From the NCBI GenBank assembly GCA_019637995.1, contig JAHBUQ010000002.1:1131428-1195427 (forward strand): 64,000 bases of DNA. The letters are read 5' to 3'. A program made the position numbers and the translations under genes. Position 1 is the stretch's first letter; each line of letters starts with the position of its first letter. A model generated the notes under the pieces. That model did not search any database. It was given only the letters and a program-made list of their open reading frames with translations, and was not told where the DNA came from. Origin of the DNA: Ignavibacteriota bacterium (GTDB taxonomy: Bacteria > Bacteroidota > Ignavibacteria > Kapaibacteriales > UBA2268). Shown one piece after another: positions 34,678-43,015 of this stretch.

Positions 34678-37311
34678 TTAACTTTTTTCTGCTTCTTTTT
34701 TTAATTCGGCAAGCAGGTTAAATGCCTGAAGTGGAGTAATTGAATCAATATTAATCGCCTGAAGTTTTGCTCTGACAGCATCATCACGAAATTCAAATAT
34801 TGCTAATTGATCTGTTTCATTCGGAGCTTTTTTTGTTTTTATAGATTTAATATCGGCTTTTTTATTTTTCTGAACTGATTCTTCTGAGGTGTCAGATTCG
34901 AGAGTAGCCATTATTTCGTTGGCACGATAAATTACATCATAAGGCAGCCCCGCCATTTTGGCAACGTGAATACCAAATGAATAGTCGCTCCCACCCTTGC
35001 TCACCTTGTGAGAGAAGATAATCGAACTGCCGGTTTCAATGACTTCTACTCTGTAATTTACTATTCGCTCATATCTTTCTGTCAGCTCGTTGAGTTCGTG
35101 ATAATGCGTAGCAAAAAGTGTCCTAGCACCAATTTGATTATGTAAATATTCTGCAATTGACCATGCAATCGAAATACCATCAAAAGTAGCTGTACCTCTG
35201 CCTACTTCATCGAGTAATATAAGACTTTTGTCAGTAGCATTATTGAGTATATTAGCAGCTTCCTGCATCTCGACAAGGAATGTACTCTCGCCTGCTGTGA
35301 TATTATCCTGAGCACCCACACGAGTAAATATTTTGTCAACAAGCCCAATTCGCGCCCTTTTAGCAGGAACGTAAGAGCCGATTTGTGTAAGTAATGTAAT
35401 TACAGCCACCTGACGAAGATAGCAGGATTTACCCGACATATTCGGACCGGTAATGATATGGATTTGCTCCGAAGCGCTGTCAAGATATGTGTTATTAGGA
35501 GTAAAATTTTCACCGACAGGCAGCATTTTTTCAACTACCGGATGTCGCCCGTCCTCAATCTCAATTATTTCTGAATTATCAATTTCCGGCTTTACATAGT
35601 TGTTATCGGAAGCAATCTGAGCCATTCCCTGTAAGCAGTCAATTACAGCCACCAAGTATGAATTATTCTGAATATCGGAAGTAAATTCGGCAATTTTACT
35701 TTTCAATTCAGCAAAAAGAACTTGCTCGACTTCGCTGATTTTTTCTTCCGCTCCCAGAATTTTATCTTCAATTTCCTTAAGTTCTGGGGTTGTGTATCGC
35801 TCTGCATTAGTCAGAGTCTGCTTTCTTACGAAATAATCGGGAACTTTGTGGGCATGAATTTTTGTTACTTCAATGTAATATCCGAAAACATTATTGAAAC
35901 CGACTTTTAGTGAGTGAACTCCTGATTTCAACCTTTCAGATTCCTGAAAGTTTTTAATCCAGTCTGTGCCGCTTGTTTTAGCTGTAATATATGTGTCAAG
36001 TTTTTCATCATAACCGTTTCTGAAAACCTGTCCGGTCCCAAGCTGAACAGTAGGCTCATCAATTAGAGCATTCTTAATAAACTCAACGACATTTGAAGTA
36101 TCGGAAAACTTTTTACTTATGTTATTTATCGTATCGTTAGGAAGTCCGGAAATTAATTTATGTATTTTGGGTACTAATTCAAGACTTGTTTTAAGAGCGA
36201 CACAATCTCTTGGGTTAGCTCTGCCGGAAGATATTTTTGCAATTAGTCTGTCAGTATCGCCAATTGCAGAAAGTATTTTTCTGAGTTCATTTCGTTCAGC
36301 AGGATTTTCAAAAAATGCAGAAACGCATTGTTGTCTGTCAATAATCGGCTCGAGCTTTGTAAGTGGCATACTAATCCATTTCTTAAGAAGTCTTCCGCCC
36401 ATGGGAGTAATCGTCCTGTCAATCACTGAAATAAGTGACCCTTCGGAATTACTTGAGAAAGTTATTTCAAGATTTCTCCGTGTTGATGGATCAAGCGACA
36501 TAAAGTCACTTGTTTCGAGCCGACTTATTCTGCTTAAATGATTGATATTGCTTTGCTGCGTTTCTGCGATATAATTTAGTATACAACCGGCAGCTGAGAT
36601 GCCGACAGTCATATCTTCAATTCCGAATCCTTTCAAACTTTGAGTTTTGAATTGCTTTAGAAGTAAATCTCTGCCGAAATCATATTCAAAAATCCAGTCC
36701 TCTCTTTTGGTTATTAGTGGTTTGTTTTGAATTTTATCAAGTTCTGCAGCTAATTCATCTTTTTGAGATTTTGAAATAATGATTTCCGCAGGAGCAAGAG
36801 TTGTCAGCAGGTCTTTGAGCTCTGGAAGTGGCAATTCGCATGCCTGAAATTCACCAGTTGAGATATCCGCTACAGATACCCCTGCCAGTTTCCGAACTGC
36901 TTTATCGTTTTTTAAATATATTCCTGCAACATAATTATTATTTTTAGTCTCAAGTAATTTATCATAAAAAGCAACTCCGGGAGTAACAACCTCCACAACA
37001 CCTCGCTTTACAATTCCGCGAGCAAGTTTCGGGTCTTCAAGTTGCTCACAGACAGCAACTCTATAACCTGCTTTTACTAATTTCGGAAGGTAAGAATCAA
37101 GCTGATGATGTGGAAAACCTGCAAGTGGGGTTTCACTTCCGGCGCCGTTATTTCGTTTTGTTAAAATTATACCGCAGACTTTTGCTGTAATGACTGCATC
37201 ATCATCGAAAGTTTCAAAGAAATCACCCATCCTGAAAAGCAAAAGCGATTCGGGATACTTTTGTTTGATTTGATTATATTGTCTCATCAAAGGTGTTTCT
37301 TTGTTCTTCAT
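34678..37311 (-). CDS. mutS: DNA mismatch repair protein MutS
   Basis: 877 residues, full-length MutS1. The mismatch-binding N-terminus has TPLMRQYNQIKQKYPESLLLFRMGDFFETF, where the F-x-E wedge is FFETF. The ATPase has Walker A GPNMSGKSCYLRQ, STFLVEMQEAANIL, Walker B LILLDEVGRGTATFDG and the dimer signature ATHYHELNEL. It recognises mismatches and recruits MutL. A C-terminal Lys/Glu-rich tail ends in PLQAFNLLAELKKEAEKS, the usual dimerisation helix. Start and mtgA stop share one base (TAATG), so translation is coupled. mutL is not in the window. Confidence 0.97.
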   Translation of the reverse strand: MKNKETPLMRQYNQIKQKYPESLLLFRMGDFFETFDDDAVITAKVCGIILTKRNNGAGSETPLAGFPHHQLDSYLPKLVKAGYRVAVCEQLEDPKLARGIVKRGVVEVVTPGVAFYDKLLETKNNNYVAGIYLKNDKAVRKLAGVSVADISTGEFQACELPLPELKDLLTTLAPAEIIISKSQKDELAAELDKIQNKPLITKREDWIFEYDFGRDLLLKQFKTQSLKGFGIEDMTVGISAAGCILNYIAETQQSNINHLSRISRLETSDFMSLDPSTRRNLEITFSSNSEGSLISVIDRTITPMGGRLLKKWISMPLTKLEPIIDRQQCVSAFFENPAERNELRKILSAIGDTDRLIAKISSGRANPRDCVALKTSLELVPKIHKLISGLPNDTINNISKKFSDTSNVVEFIKNALIDEPTVQLGTGQVFRNGYDEKLDTYITAKTSGTDWIKNFQESERLKSGVHSLKVGFNNVFGYYIEVTKIHAHKVPDYFVRKQTLTNAERYTTPELKEIEDKILGAEEKISEVEQVLFAELKSKIAEFTSDIQNNSYLVAVIDCLQGMAQIASDNNYVKPEIDNSEIIEIEDGRHPVVEKMLPVGENFTPNNTYLDSASEQIHIITGPNMSGKSCYLRQVAVITLLTQIGSYVPAKRARIGLVDKIFTRVGAQDNITAGESTFLVEMQEAANILNNATDKSLILLDEVGRGTATFDGISIAWSIAEYLHNQIGARTLFATHYHELNELTERYERIVNYRVEVIETGSSIIFSHKVSKGGSDYSFGIHVAKMAGLPYDVIYRANEIMATLESDTSEESVQKNKKADIKSIKTKKAPNETDQLAIFEFRDDAVRAKLQAINIDSITPLQAFNLLAELKKEAEKS

Positions 37312-38024
37312 TATTTCTTTTCCTTTTTCTCTTTTTTGGGAATTTGTACCTGATTCATTCTCGTTGTAATCATTCCGACACGTTTATTGATATAATTTGT
37401 TGGTTTGTCCGGTGCCCATCTTCTTGGATTTGGCAGTACAGAAGCCAGCAGAGCCGCTTCCCGGTCGGAAAGTTTAGACGCTGATTTACCGAAGAATTTC
37501 TGTGAAGCGGCTTCTACGCCATAAAGACCCGGTCCCATTTCAACAATATTGGCGTAAACCTCCAAAATGCGTTTCTTTCCCCAGAAAAATTCAATTAAAT
37601 ACGTGAAATATACTTCAAAGCCCTTTCGAATATATGTCCTGGAATGTGGCAAAAATGTATTTTTGGCAGTCTGCATTGTAATTGTACTGGCTCCTCGTTT
37701 CTTTTTGCCTTTATGAAGCTTGTTGTATTTTTTGGAATCCTCAACTGCCCGCCAGTCAATGCCTTCATGAGTCATAAACCTCGCATCTTCAGCACCGACA
37801 AATGCCCTGAAAATATTGGTTGAAGTTTCGTCATAATCAATCCATGACTTCTTAATCCATACCGGGTCGCCTTCAATTAATCCCTCAATTACTCGGATTA
37901 TCATGTGAGGTGTAACAGGTGGATTGACATATTTATAAAGCACAACGGTTCCAACTGACAACACTATAAATATGACAGCGGTATAGAATATATATTTAAT
38001 TAAAAATTTGAAAAGTTTTTTCAT
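37311..38024 (-). CDS. mtgA: Monofunctional peptidoglycan transglycosylase
   Basis: 237 residues. A single N-terminal membrane span (7-30) is followed by the GT51 domain: AFVGAEDARFMTHEGIDW with the catalytic Glu, GASTITMQTAKN, KKRILEVYANIVEMGPGLYGVEAAS, and LSDREAALLASVLPNPRRW. It polymerises lipid II into glycan chains at the outer face of the inner membrane. There is no transpeptidase domain. The C-terminus is very Lys/Glu rich (PKKEKKEKK). It sits between the lipoprotein gene (3 bp away) and mutS (1-bp overlap), in one likely operon. Confidence 0.94.
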   Translation of the reverse strand: MKKLFKFLIKYIFYTAVIFIVLSVGTVVLYKYVNPPVTPHMIIRVIEGLIEGDPVWIKKSWIDYDETSTNIFRAFVGAEDARFMTHEGIDWRAVEDSKKYNKLHKGKKKRGASTITMQTAKNTFLPHSRTYIRKGFEVYFTYLIEFFWGKKRILEVYANIVEMGPGLYGVEAASQKFFGKSASKLSDREAALLASVLPNPRRWAPDKPTNYINKRVGMITTRMNQVQIPKKEKKEKK

Positions 38025-38027
38025 TCG

Positions 38028-38369
38028 TTAAAGATGATATGGTGAATATGTCAGACTTAATGCAACGCTATCAGGCTGGAGAATACCAACACGGTCAAAA
38101 ATTATCCGCATCTCTTTCGAGCCGCCCGGGAAAATATCGCCATAACCTTTTTCGAGTCGCTGCAAATCTTTGCCATCCTTGTAGGCGTGAGCTATTAGTA
38201 TTACAAAGTACGCAGGCTGCTCACCTGTATTTTTAACAGTAACATCAAGAAAATACAAGCCCTCTGCGGTTCTGCCCTCAACTTTTTGGTCAATAAAAAT
38301 GAAAGCATCTTTCTGCCTTGTGCAGGAAACCAATACCATTATCAATATTAATAAAGCTGTATATTTCAT
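38028..38369 (-). CDS. Small lipoprotein of unknown function
   Basis: About 113 residues from the ATG at 38369; the frame continues upstream to a TTG at 38384, but the ATG begins the signal peptide. The lipobox is LVSC, so the protein should be lipid-anchored in the envelope. The mature part (GLYFLDVTVKNTGEQPAYFVI, DIFPGGSKEMRIIFD) reads like a single FxLYD-type beta-sandwich, a domain common in Bacteroidota and Firmicutes lipoproteins. It precedes mtgA by 3 bp, so it may have an envelope role, but this is not shown. Confidence 0.72.
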   Translation of the reverse strand: MKYTALLILIMVLVSCTRQKDAFIFIDQKVEGRTAEGLYFLDVTVKNTGEQPAYFVILIAHAYKDGKDLQRLEKGYGDIFPGGSKEMRIIFDRVGILQPDSVALSLTYSPYHL

Positions 38370-38522
38370 TTTAAAATTTATCAAATATTTTTGAGTAAAA
38401 AACTTTTATATACACGTAATAGCAATACCTTTATTAATACCAACGTCTTGTTTCCGTAATGAGCAGGATATAATTATCTCAATTACAAATATAATTAGCA
38501 GATTAAATTATTGTTACCCTTT

Positions 38523-38597
38523 TTTTGTAAATCATTTATTTAGAGGATGCAGATAAGTGAGTTATACTTAAAACCGCCAAATCATTTGCTAAACTAA
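38523..38597 (+). repeat. TA-associated repeat, copy 1
   Basis: It begins TTTTGTAAATCATTTA, continues GAGGATGCAGATAAGTGA, has a variable middle and ends GCTAAACTAA. It lies 77 bp before the MNT nucleotidyltransferase gene. This copy has one change in the leading block (TTTAGAGG for TTGAGAGG) and the shortest middle of the three copies. The rest of the gap 38370-38673 shows nothing else. Confidence 0.85.
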
Positions 38598-38673
38598 ACA
38601 ATACAATACTTCGTTTTATTATATAATTATGATTGACGATGTTTTGTTCGCAATTAATTAATCCTAAACAGTT

Positions 38674-38973
38674 ATGCTAAAAAGAGATGACATATTAGAT
38701 TATCTTAAGAAACACAAAGATTTCTTTAGGGACAAATTCAATATTGAAAAGATTGGTATTTTTGGCTCTTATGCCCGTAATGAGCAAACCGAAAAAAGTG
38801 ATATTGACATAATTATTGAAATGCCAAGGGGTACAGATGAAATTTTTGAAAAAAAGGAACTTTTAAGAAACATGCTTAAAGAACAATTTCATAAAAAAAT
38901 TGATATTTGCAGAGAGCGTTCAATTAAGCCATTATTTAAAGATTTGATTTTAAAAGATACTATTTATGTTTAG
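38674..38973 (+). CDS. MNT-type nucleotidyltransferase antitoxin
   Basis: 99 residues. The minimal nucleotidyltransferase signature is intact: IGIFGSYARNEQTEKSDIDI (GS-x10-D-x-D). In MntA/HepT pairs the MNT protein neutralises the HEPN RNase by adding AMP to a tyrosine of the toxin. The C-terminal half KKIDICRERSIKPLFKDLIL is typical. It overlaps the HEPN gene by 8 bp, the normal arrangement. The pair is framed by two copies of the same repeat. Confidence 0.88.
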   Translation: MLKRDDILDYLKKHKDFFRDKFNIEKIGIFGSYARNEQTEKSDIDIIIEMPRGTDEIFEKKELLRNMLKEQFHKKIDICRERSIKPLFKDLILKDTIYV

Positions 38974-39304
38974 TCAAGACCAAATTTTAATCAGGCAACT
39001 TCTGCTAACAATTGATAGAGTTTTAGAATATTCAATAAATTTGAATAGTCCTGATGATTTGGCTATTGATTATAAAACGTTTGACGCAATTTTGATGAAT
39101 TTTGTCGCTTTGGGTGAAACTGTAGGAAAATTGTCAAATGATATAAAGGAAAAGCAAAGAAATATTGATTGGCGAAAAATTTACGCTTTCAGGAATATTG
39201 TCGCTCATGATTATTTCGGTGTTGATGAAGAAGTAGTTTGGCAGATAATTCAAAAACATTTACCCAAATTAAAGTCTGATTTGCAAAGTATAATCAATCA
39301 GTAG
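38966..39304 (+). CDS. HEPN-domain toxin (HepT/DUF86-like)
   Basis: 112 residues, complete. The catalytic motif R-x4-H is AFRNIVAHDYFGV (Arg, four residues, His, Tyr two residues later), after VALGETVGKLS and IDWRKIYAF. The HepT type cuts tRNA or other RNA and is inactivated by its MNT partner, which modifies the tyrosine in the RxxxxHxY motif. The Tyr is present (HDY). The gene is intact, in contrast to the related copy near 60 kb. Overlap with the MNT gene supports translational coupling. Confidence 0.88.
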   Translation: MFSQDQILIRQLLLTIDRVLEYSINLNSPDDLAIDYKTFDAILMNFVALGETVGKLSNDIKEKQRNIDWRKIYAFRNIVAHDYFGVDEEVVWQIIQKHLPKLKSDLQSIINQ

Positions 39305-39319
39305 TATTTACTTTTTTCG

Positions 39320-39351
39320 TTTGGTGGAATGTGGGAAATACCGTAATTTTG
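39320..39351 (+). promoter_or_regulatory. Putative Bacteroidota-type promoter overlapping repeat copy 2
   Basis: TTTG (39320-39323) and TAATTTTG (39344-39351) are 20 bp apart, a full match to TTTG-N(19-21)-TAnnTTTG. The -7 word merges into the first bases of the repeat, so the repeat may begin at a transcription start. It would drive the antitoxin-toxin pair 39521-40098 with a leader of about 160 nt. Confidence 0.5.
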
Positions 39352-39466
39352 TAAATCATTTATTGAGAGGATGCAGATAAGTGAGTTTATTATTTTGGGA
39401 CAGTTCTTCGTTATCACATACAAAGGTTCAATGTAAGTCGTCTTCCAAAAATTGCTAAACTAATTT
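39347..39466 (+). repeat. TA-associated repeat, copy 2
   Basis: It carries the same leading block (TTTTGTAAATCATTTA, then GAGGATGCAGATAAGTGA), a different middle of about 65 bp and the ending GCTAAACTAATTT. The middle contains an imperfect inverted repeat (GTTTATTATTTTGG against CCAAAAATTGCTAAAC). It separates the MNT-HEPN module from the RelE-type module. Confidence 0.85.
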
Positions 39467-39520
39467 CAGGATAGTTGCGTTAATATTTTCGAACTAAGAA
39501 TTTTAAACAATGTAAAATCT

Positions 39521-39775
39521 ATGATATTGACATCAAATAAGGTTATTGAAAACAGGAAAACTCAGCTAATTTCTATGATTGCTCAGGTAAACAATAAAGA
39601 TGTACTTGATGCAATTGAAAGTTTGTTGTTGAATTCTAAAACAGATTGGTGGACAACATTAAGTAAATCTGAGCAGTTTGCGATTGATGAAGGTTTGGAT
39701 GATATTGAAAATGGAAGAGTATTATCTCATAATGATGTTGTAAACGAAATTAATAACAGATTTAAAGATTTGTAG
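39521..39775 (+). CDS. Antitoxin of RelE/ParE-type module
   Basis: 84 residues. The protein is acidic and mainly helical; TDWWTTLSKSEQFAIDEGLDDIENGR followed by LSHNDVVNEINNRF is the typical C-terminal toxin-binding half of addiction-module proteins found upstream of RelE/ParE toxins in Bacteroidota. The N-terminal part (NRKTQLISMIAQVNNKDVLDAIE) is a coiled segment rather than a clear ribbon-helix-helix. It ends 2 bp before the GTG start of the toxin. Direct toxin neutralisation and autoregulation are expected from the family. Confidence 0.8.
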   Translation: MILTSNKVIENRKTQLISMIAQVNNKDVLDAIESLLLNSKTDWWTTLSKSEQFAIDEGLDDIENGRVLSHNDVVNEINNRFKDL

Positions 39776-39777
39776 TT

Positions 39778-40098
39778 GTGACTTATATTATAAAATGGTC
39801 AGAAAAATCTAAGAATGATTTTATCGAAATTGTTGATTATTTGCTTATCAATTGGGGTAATTATTCAGCAAAAAAATTTAAAAATAAAGTATTTAAATCA
39901 ATTGAATTAATATTAAAATTTCCTTCAATTTACCCTATAACAGAGTACAGGAAAAATTTGAGACGATGCATTGTTGTAAAACAAGTATCATTATATTATC
40001 AAGTTAAAGAAAATGACAAAGAGATATACTTAGTCAGGTTTATTGATAACCGTAGAGCCACATTCAAAATAAGTAAATCTTTATATGAAGCTGAATGA
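39778..40098 (+). CDS. RelE/ParE-family toxin
   Basis: 106 residues from a GTG start. The fold pattern is clear: IIKWSEKSKNDFIEIVDYLL, then NWGNYSAKKFKNKVFKSIELILKFPSIYP, RRCIVVKQVSLYYQVKENDK and IYLVRFIDNRRATFKI, which is the R-x-V-x-x-x-x-L-Y-Y ... LVRFxDNRR form of the YoeB/ParE-like superfamily. It either cuts mRNA on the ribosome or poisons gyrase; the sequence does not decide. It lies 2 bp after its antitoxin. Confidence 0.86.
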   Translation: MTYIIKWSEKSKNDFIEIVDYLLINWGNYSAKKFKNKVFKSIELILKFPSIYPITEYRKNLRRCIVVKQVSLYYQVKENDKEIYLVRFIDNRRATFKISKSLYEAE

Positions 40099-40142
40099 TA
40101 ATTTCATATTAAAATTCTTGGAGATATTTTTAATTTTACTAT

Positions 40143-40271
40143 TTTTGTAAATCATTTATTGAGAGGATGTAGATAAGTGATGAATGGACTAATTTGGTAC
40201 TTAGTCAGTAAGCAGAAATCGCCATCTTCACCAAGCTCTAATCCGTTCCCCAAGATGCGCTAAACTAATTT
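40143..40271 (+). repeat. TA-associated repeat, copy 3
   Basis: It has the same leading block (with GAGGATGTAGATAAGTGA), the longest middle, and GCGCTAAACTAATTT at the end. No gene starts downstream on this strand: the next gene converges from the right. So this copy closes the array instead of leading a gene. A TATTTTTG word (40140-40147) overlaps its start. Confidence 0.85.
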
Positions 40272-40288
40272 GAAGAAATCATTTATTT

Positions 40289-41257
40289 CTAATATTTGCT
40301 TAAATCATTTGATTGAACAATCTTATAGTTATAAACAAATGCAGGAGAAACGTTAATAACAATTGAGCTTCCGGGATATTCAATTTTGGGGACAAGAATG
40401 CCTTTGCGGTCATTGATTATATCTGCGTAATTGAGAGTAACACTTATTTTATCAGGGTTAAGATCAATAATTTCATTAATCCCTCCACGGAAAGTAACGC
40501 TGACGAAATCAGGTTGCAATTTGTAATTCTTTGGCATTGTTCCTCCGCGAACTATAATTCTTATTTCATCAAAAGTAACTTCTGCAGTCTGCTGAATATC
40601 TGCGGTAAATCTAATATCCTTTCGGTTGAGCTTCACAATTCCATGAAGTGAGTCAGAAAGTTCGATATTGTCAAAAAATGGTCGGTTTCTGTTGTTATAT
40701 ACCGTTGATTTTGTACCCCATGATTTAATCTTGCTGACTATTTTCTCATTACCTCTGATTTCTATCATATCAGGTTCAATTTTAGGCTTGCCAACTAAGA
40801 AAAAACCATCAGCAGGAATAATTGTTAAATCAGGTTCTACCGGCACTGAATAAGTTGTAACTCTACCTGTTTTGATTTTAATACTCTCAGTCAAAATATC
40901 AGAAAGCTCGACTCTTTCTACAGATTGCAGACCTTTCAAAATTGTTGTACGGTTAATGTCGTATATGCTGTCAGTAATTTTTGAATTGGCAAGGTCAAGA
41001 AATATTTTTTTTGATTTATTGAAATAAAGCAAATTAAATAAATTCCAACCCGTGCCCTTTGCTTCAATAACAAGTGACTGCGGAGGCGGCTCTTCAAATG
41101 CTCTGTCTTCGGGAAGCACAATTATTACAGGGATATTAACCAATGTGGAGAAATTGCTGCCAAGACTAGTATAAAACCACAGAGCCATAGCAAACATTAC
41201 AGCTCCAAGATAAGATTTTTTTGATACATTCTTTAACGCAAAACCGATTCTTTTCAT
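40289..41257 (-). CDS. YbbR-like (CdaR family) membrane protein
   Basis: 322 residues. One N-terminal membrane span (about 17-33: SYLGAVMFAMALWFYTSL) is followed by several YbbR-type beta domains in the periplasm: VNIPVIIVLPEDRAF, VYSIxxT-like VTTYSVPVEPDLTIIPADGFFLVGKPKIEPDMIEIRG, and LQPDFVSVTFRGG. In other phyla YbbR/CdaR proteins regulate the diadenylate cyclase CdaA, but its gene is not next door. The start overlaps the TSUP stop by 1 bp, so it is part of the same message. The exact partner is unknown. Confidence 0.8.
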   Translation of the reverse strand: MKRIGFALKNVSKKSYLGAVMFAMALWFYTSLGSNFSTLVNIPVIIVLPEDRAFEEPPPQSLVIEAKGTGWNLFNLLYFNKSKKIFLDLANSKITDSIYDINRTTILKGLQSVERVELSDILTESIKIKTGRVTTYSVPVEPDLTIIPADGFFLVGKPKIEPDMIEIRGNEKIVSKIKSWGTKSTVYNNRNRPFFDNIELSDSLHGIVKLNRKDIRFTADIQQTAEVTFDEIRIIVRGGTMPKNYKLQPDFVSVTFRGGINEIIDLNPDKISVTLNYADIINDRKGILVPKIEYPGSSIVINVSPAFVYNYKIVQSNDLSKY

Positions 41258-42000
41258 TAGATAATTCCAAATAATTCAAGCGACATAACTATAATTGCAA
41301 CAAAGAGAAAAAACCGAATAAATTTTTCGCCTTTCCTTAAGGAAATTTTCGCAGAAGACCATGCACCGATTGCATTACCAAGCGCAAGGACTATTCCGGG
41401 CAGAAAAACGACTTTCCCATTTAAAATAAATATCAATAATGCAGGCACTGTAAAAAAAGACACGACAAATACCTTCATAACATTAACACGTACCAAATCA
41501 TATTTCATTAGACGATGAAATATTGCCATTAATACAAAACCAATACCAATCTGTAAAAAACCGCCATAAATTCCTGATAATAATAAACTTGTAACAATTT
41601 TCCAATTCAGCTTAGTGACCGGAACAGGATTCTTCTCTTTCTTCACGGGATAAACCATTGTGAATATGACAAGTATCATTACAATACCAATCAAAATTTC
41701 AAGGAATTTATCTGAAACCTTTACCGCAAGTAAAGCACCGGCAATAGCACCAGGAAGAGTTAAAAGTGAAATTTTTGTATAAAAACGAATATTTCCCCTA
41801 ACTTCTTTCCATAATGCCGCAACAGCAGTAGAACTCTGAACAAGTATTGCGATTCTGTTTGTGCCATTTGCAATAGTTGCTTCAAGTCCGGTATAAATCA
41901 AGCCGGGAATTGTGAGAACAGAACCGCCACCTGCAACTACATTAATGAATCCGGAAAAAAGTCCCAAACCAAATAAAAGCAATATGTGCTCAAGTAACAT
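41257..42000 (-). CDS. TSUP/TauE-SafE family membrane transporter
   Basis: 247 residues with about 7-8 hydrophobic segments. The family signature is LLFGLGLFSGFINVVAGGGSVLTIPGLIYTGLE at the N-terminus and its repeat IYGGFLQIGIGFVLMAIF in the middle (G-G-x-x-Q-x-G-x-G). Members export sulfite, sulfoacetate or other organic anions. It is flanked by a small conserved protein upstream (1-bp overlap) and the YbbR-like gene downstream. The substrate is not evident. Confidence 0.9.
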   Translation of the reverse strand: MLLEHILLLFGLGLFSGFINVVAGGGSVLTIPGLIYTGLEATIANGTNRIAILVQSSTAVAALWKEVRGNIRFYTKISLLTLPGAIAGALLAVKVSDKFLEILIGIVMILVIFTMVYPVKKEKNPVPVTKLNWKIVTSLLLSGIYGGFLQIGIGFVLMAIFHRLMKYDLVRVNVMKVFVVSFFTVPALLIFILNGKVVFLPGIVLALGNAIGAWSSAKISLRKGEKFIRFFLFVAIIVMSLELFGII

Positions 42001-42293
42001 TATTTGACTTTATTATTTTGTTTGAAAATATCATTTTTTCCTGTTTCATTGTCAATTACTTCTCTTAAGAAAGGCTTAATATATAAATTATCTAATCCTA
42101 TTGAATCAAGAGCGATGGCAACTATATTAATCACACGCTCGGGCGGCGATAGGGTATTAATCAAAATAATTTGCTCATTATTTAATTTACATAAACCTTC
42201 AGTAAACACACCCCTTTCTTTTCGGATTTTAATTCCCAAACTGTGTGCAATGTCCTTCAATCCATCTAATATATCATCTTGCTTAAATTTCAT
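42000..42293 (-). CDS. Conserved small protein of unknown function
   Basis: 97 residues. ILDGLKDIAHSLGIKIRKER followed by GLCKLNNEQIILINTLSPPERVINIVAIAL resembles a small conserved bacterial family with the pattern LGIxVRxE...GGLCRLxGxxxIxIxxxLsxxEKIxxLAxAL; I know it only as uncharacterised. The stop is shared with the TSUP start (TAATG) and the start overlaps the membrane protein gene upstream by 11 bp, so four genes run as one unit. No catalytic motif seen. Confidence 0.75.
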   Translation of the reverse strand: MKFKQDDILDGLKDIAHSLGIKIRKERGVFTEGLCKLNNEQIILINTLSPPERVINIVAIALDSIGLDNLYIKPFLREVIDNETGKNDIFKQNNKVK

Positions 42294-42816
42294 TTATTGA
42301 TTTTTCTCTAAATTGGAGAGGTCTGTAAATAGCATAAGCGATTATATTCAACACAGCCAAATAAGAAATACCAGATAAAACTGACATAGTTGTATTACTG
42401 AACCTGTTAAAAAAATAATTTCTAAGGGTCTGATTATTAATATATGAAAAGTCATTCCACATTACAGCGAAACTGAGATTTAAGTCATCATGAATATTGT
42501 AAAATACTATCGGCGAAACAAGCAAATACAATATAATTGACATAAAAAGCCAGCCCTCTTTTTTCAGAGTTGATTTTTCAGATATCGCAATTATTAAAAC
42601 AATTAAAAAAGATAATGTAAATGCGGTATTTGTATAAATTGAGCTTGTTGCAAAAAGATAGATATTATAATTTATGATTTCTTCTGAATATTCTGTTTTG
42701 ATAGTAAGCTCGGTAGCAGGTACAAAAATATCATAAGCAATTACATTTCTGACTAAAGAGCCACCCAACCAAATCATAATACATAGTGCAATTACAAAAT
42801 ATGCAAACTTTTTCAA
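42283..42816 (-). CDS. Membrane protein of unknown function
   Basis: 177 residues from a TTG start. Four hydrophobic segments can be seen: 5-25 (YFVIALCIMIWLGGSLV), 58-80, 88-108 and 145-165. The loop between spans 1 and 2 is about 30 residues (PATELTIKTEYSEEIINYNI) and would be periplasmic. No conserved motif is recognised. It leads the operon with the small conserved protein, the TSUP transporter and the YbbR-like gene. The overall pattern recalls DUF4149-type four-helix proteins, but that is weak. Confidence 0.65.
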   Translation of the reverse strand: MKKFAYFVIALCIMIWLGGSLVRNVIAYDIFVPATELTIKTEYSEEIINYNIYLFATSSIYTNTAFTLSFLIVLIIAISEKSTLKKEGWLFMSIILYLLVSPIVFYNIHDDLNLSFAVMWNDFSYINNQTLRNYFFNRFSNTTMSVLSGISYLAVLNIIAYAIYRPLQFREKSINEI

Positions 42817-42942
42817 AATGATTAATCCATTAAGTAACTAAAAATTTCACAAATATACAAAAGAAAAAAGAAATCAGAGAAATTATAATGAATATATATC
42901 ATTTTACTCAATCAATATAATTTTACTATTTTCTAAACAAAA

Positions 42943-42976
42943 TTTGCCATTTAAATTAATATATTTGTTATTTTTG
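42943..42976 (+). promoter_or_regulatory. Putative promoter of the saccharopine-dehydrogenase-like gene
   Basis: TTTG (42943-42946) and TATTTTTG (42969-42976) lie 22 bp apart, one more than the consensus range for Bacteroidota promoters. The ATG is 39 bp downstream and an AAGG ribosome site precedes it. Confidence 0.4.
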
Positions 42977-43015
42977 AATATATTTTTTTGGATTATTATA
43001 AGGTAGTGTTAAGAA

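Noticed and set aside
39347..40271. Integron attC sites as the explanation for the TA-linked repeats
   Set aside because: attC needs RYYYAAC at the left and GTTRRRY at the right; the polarity here is the opposite, and no integrase gene is in the window.
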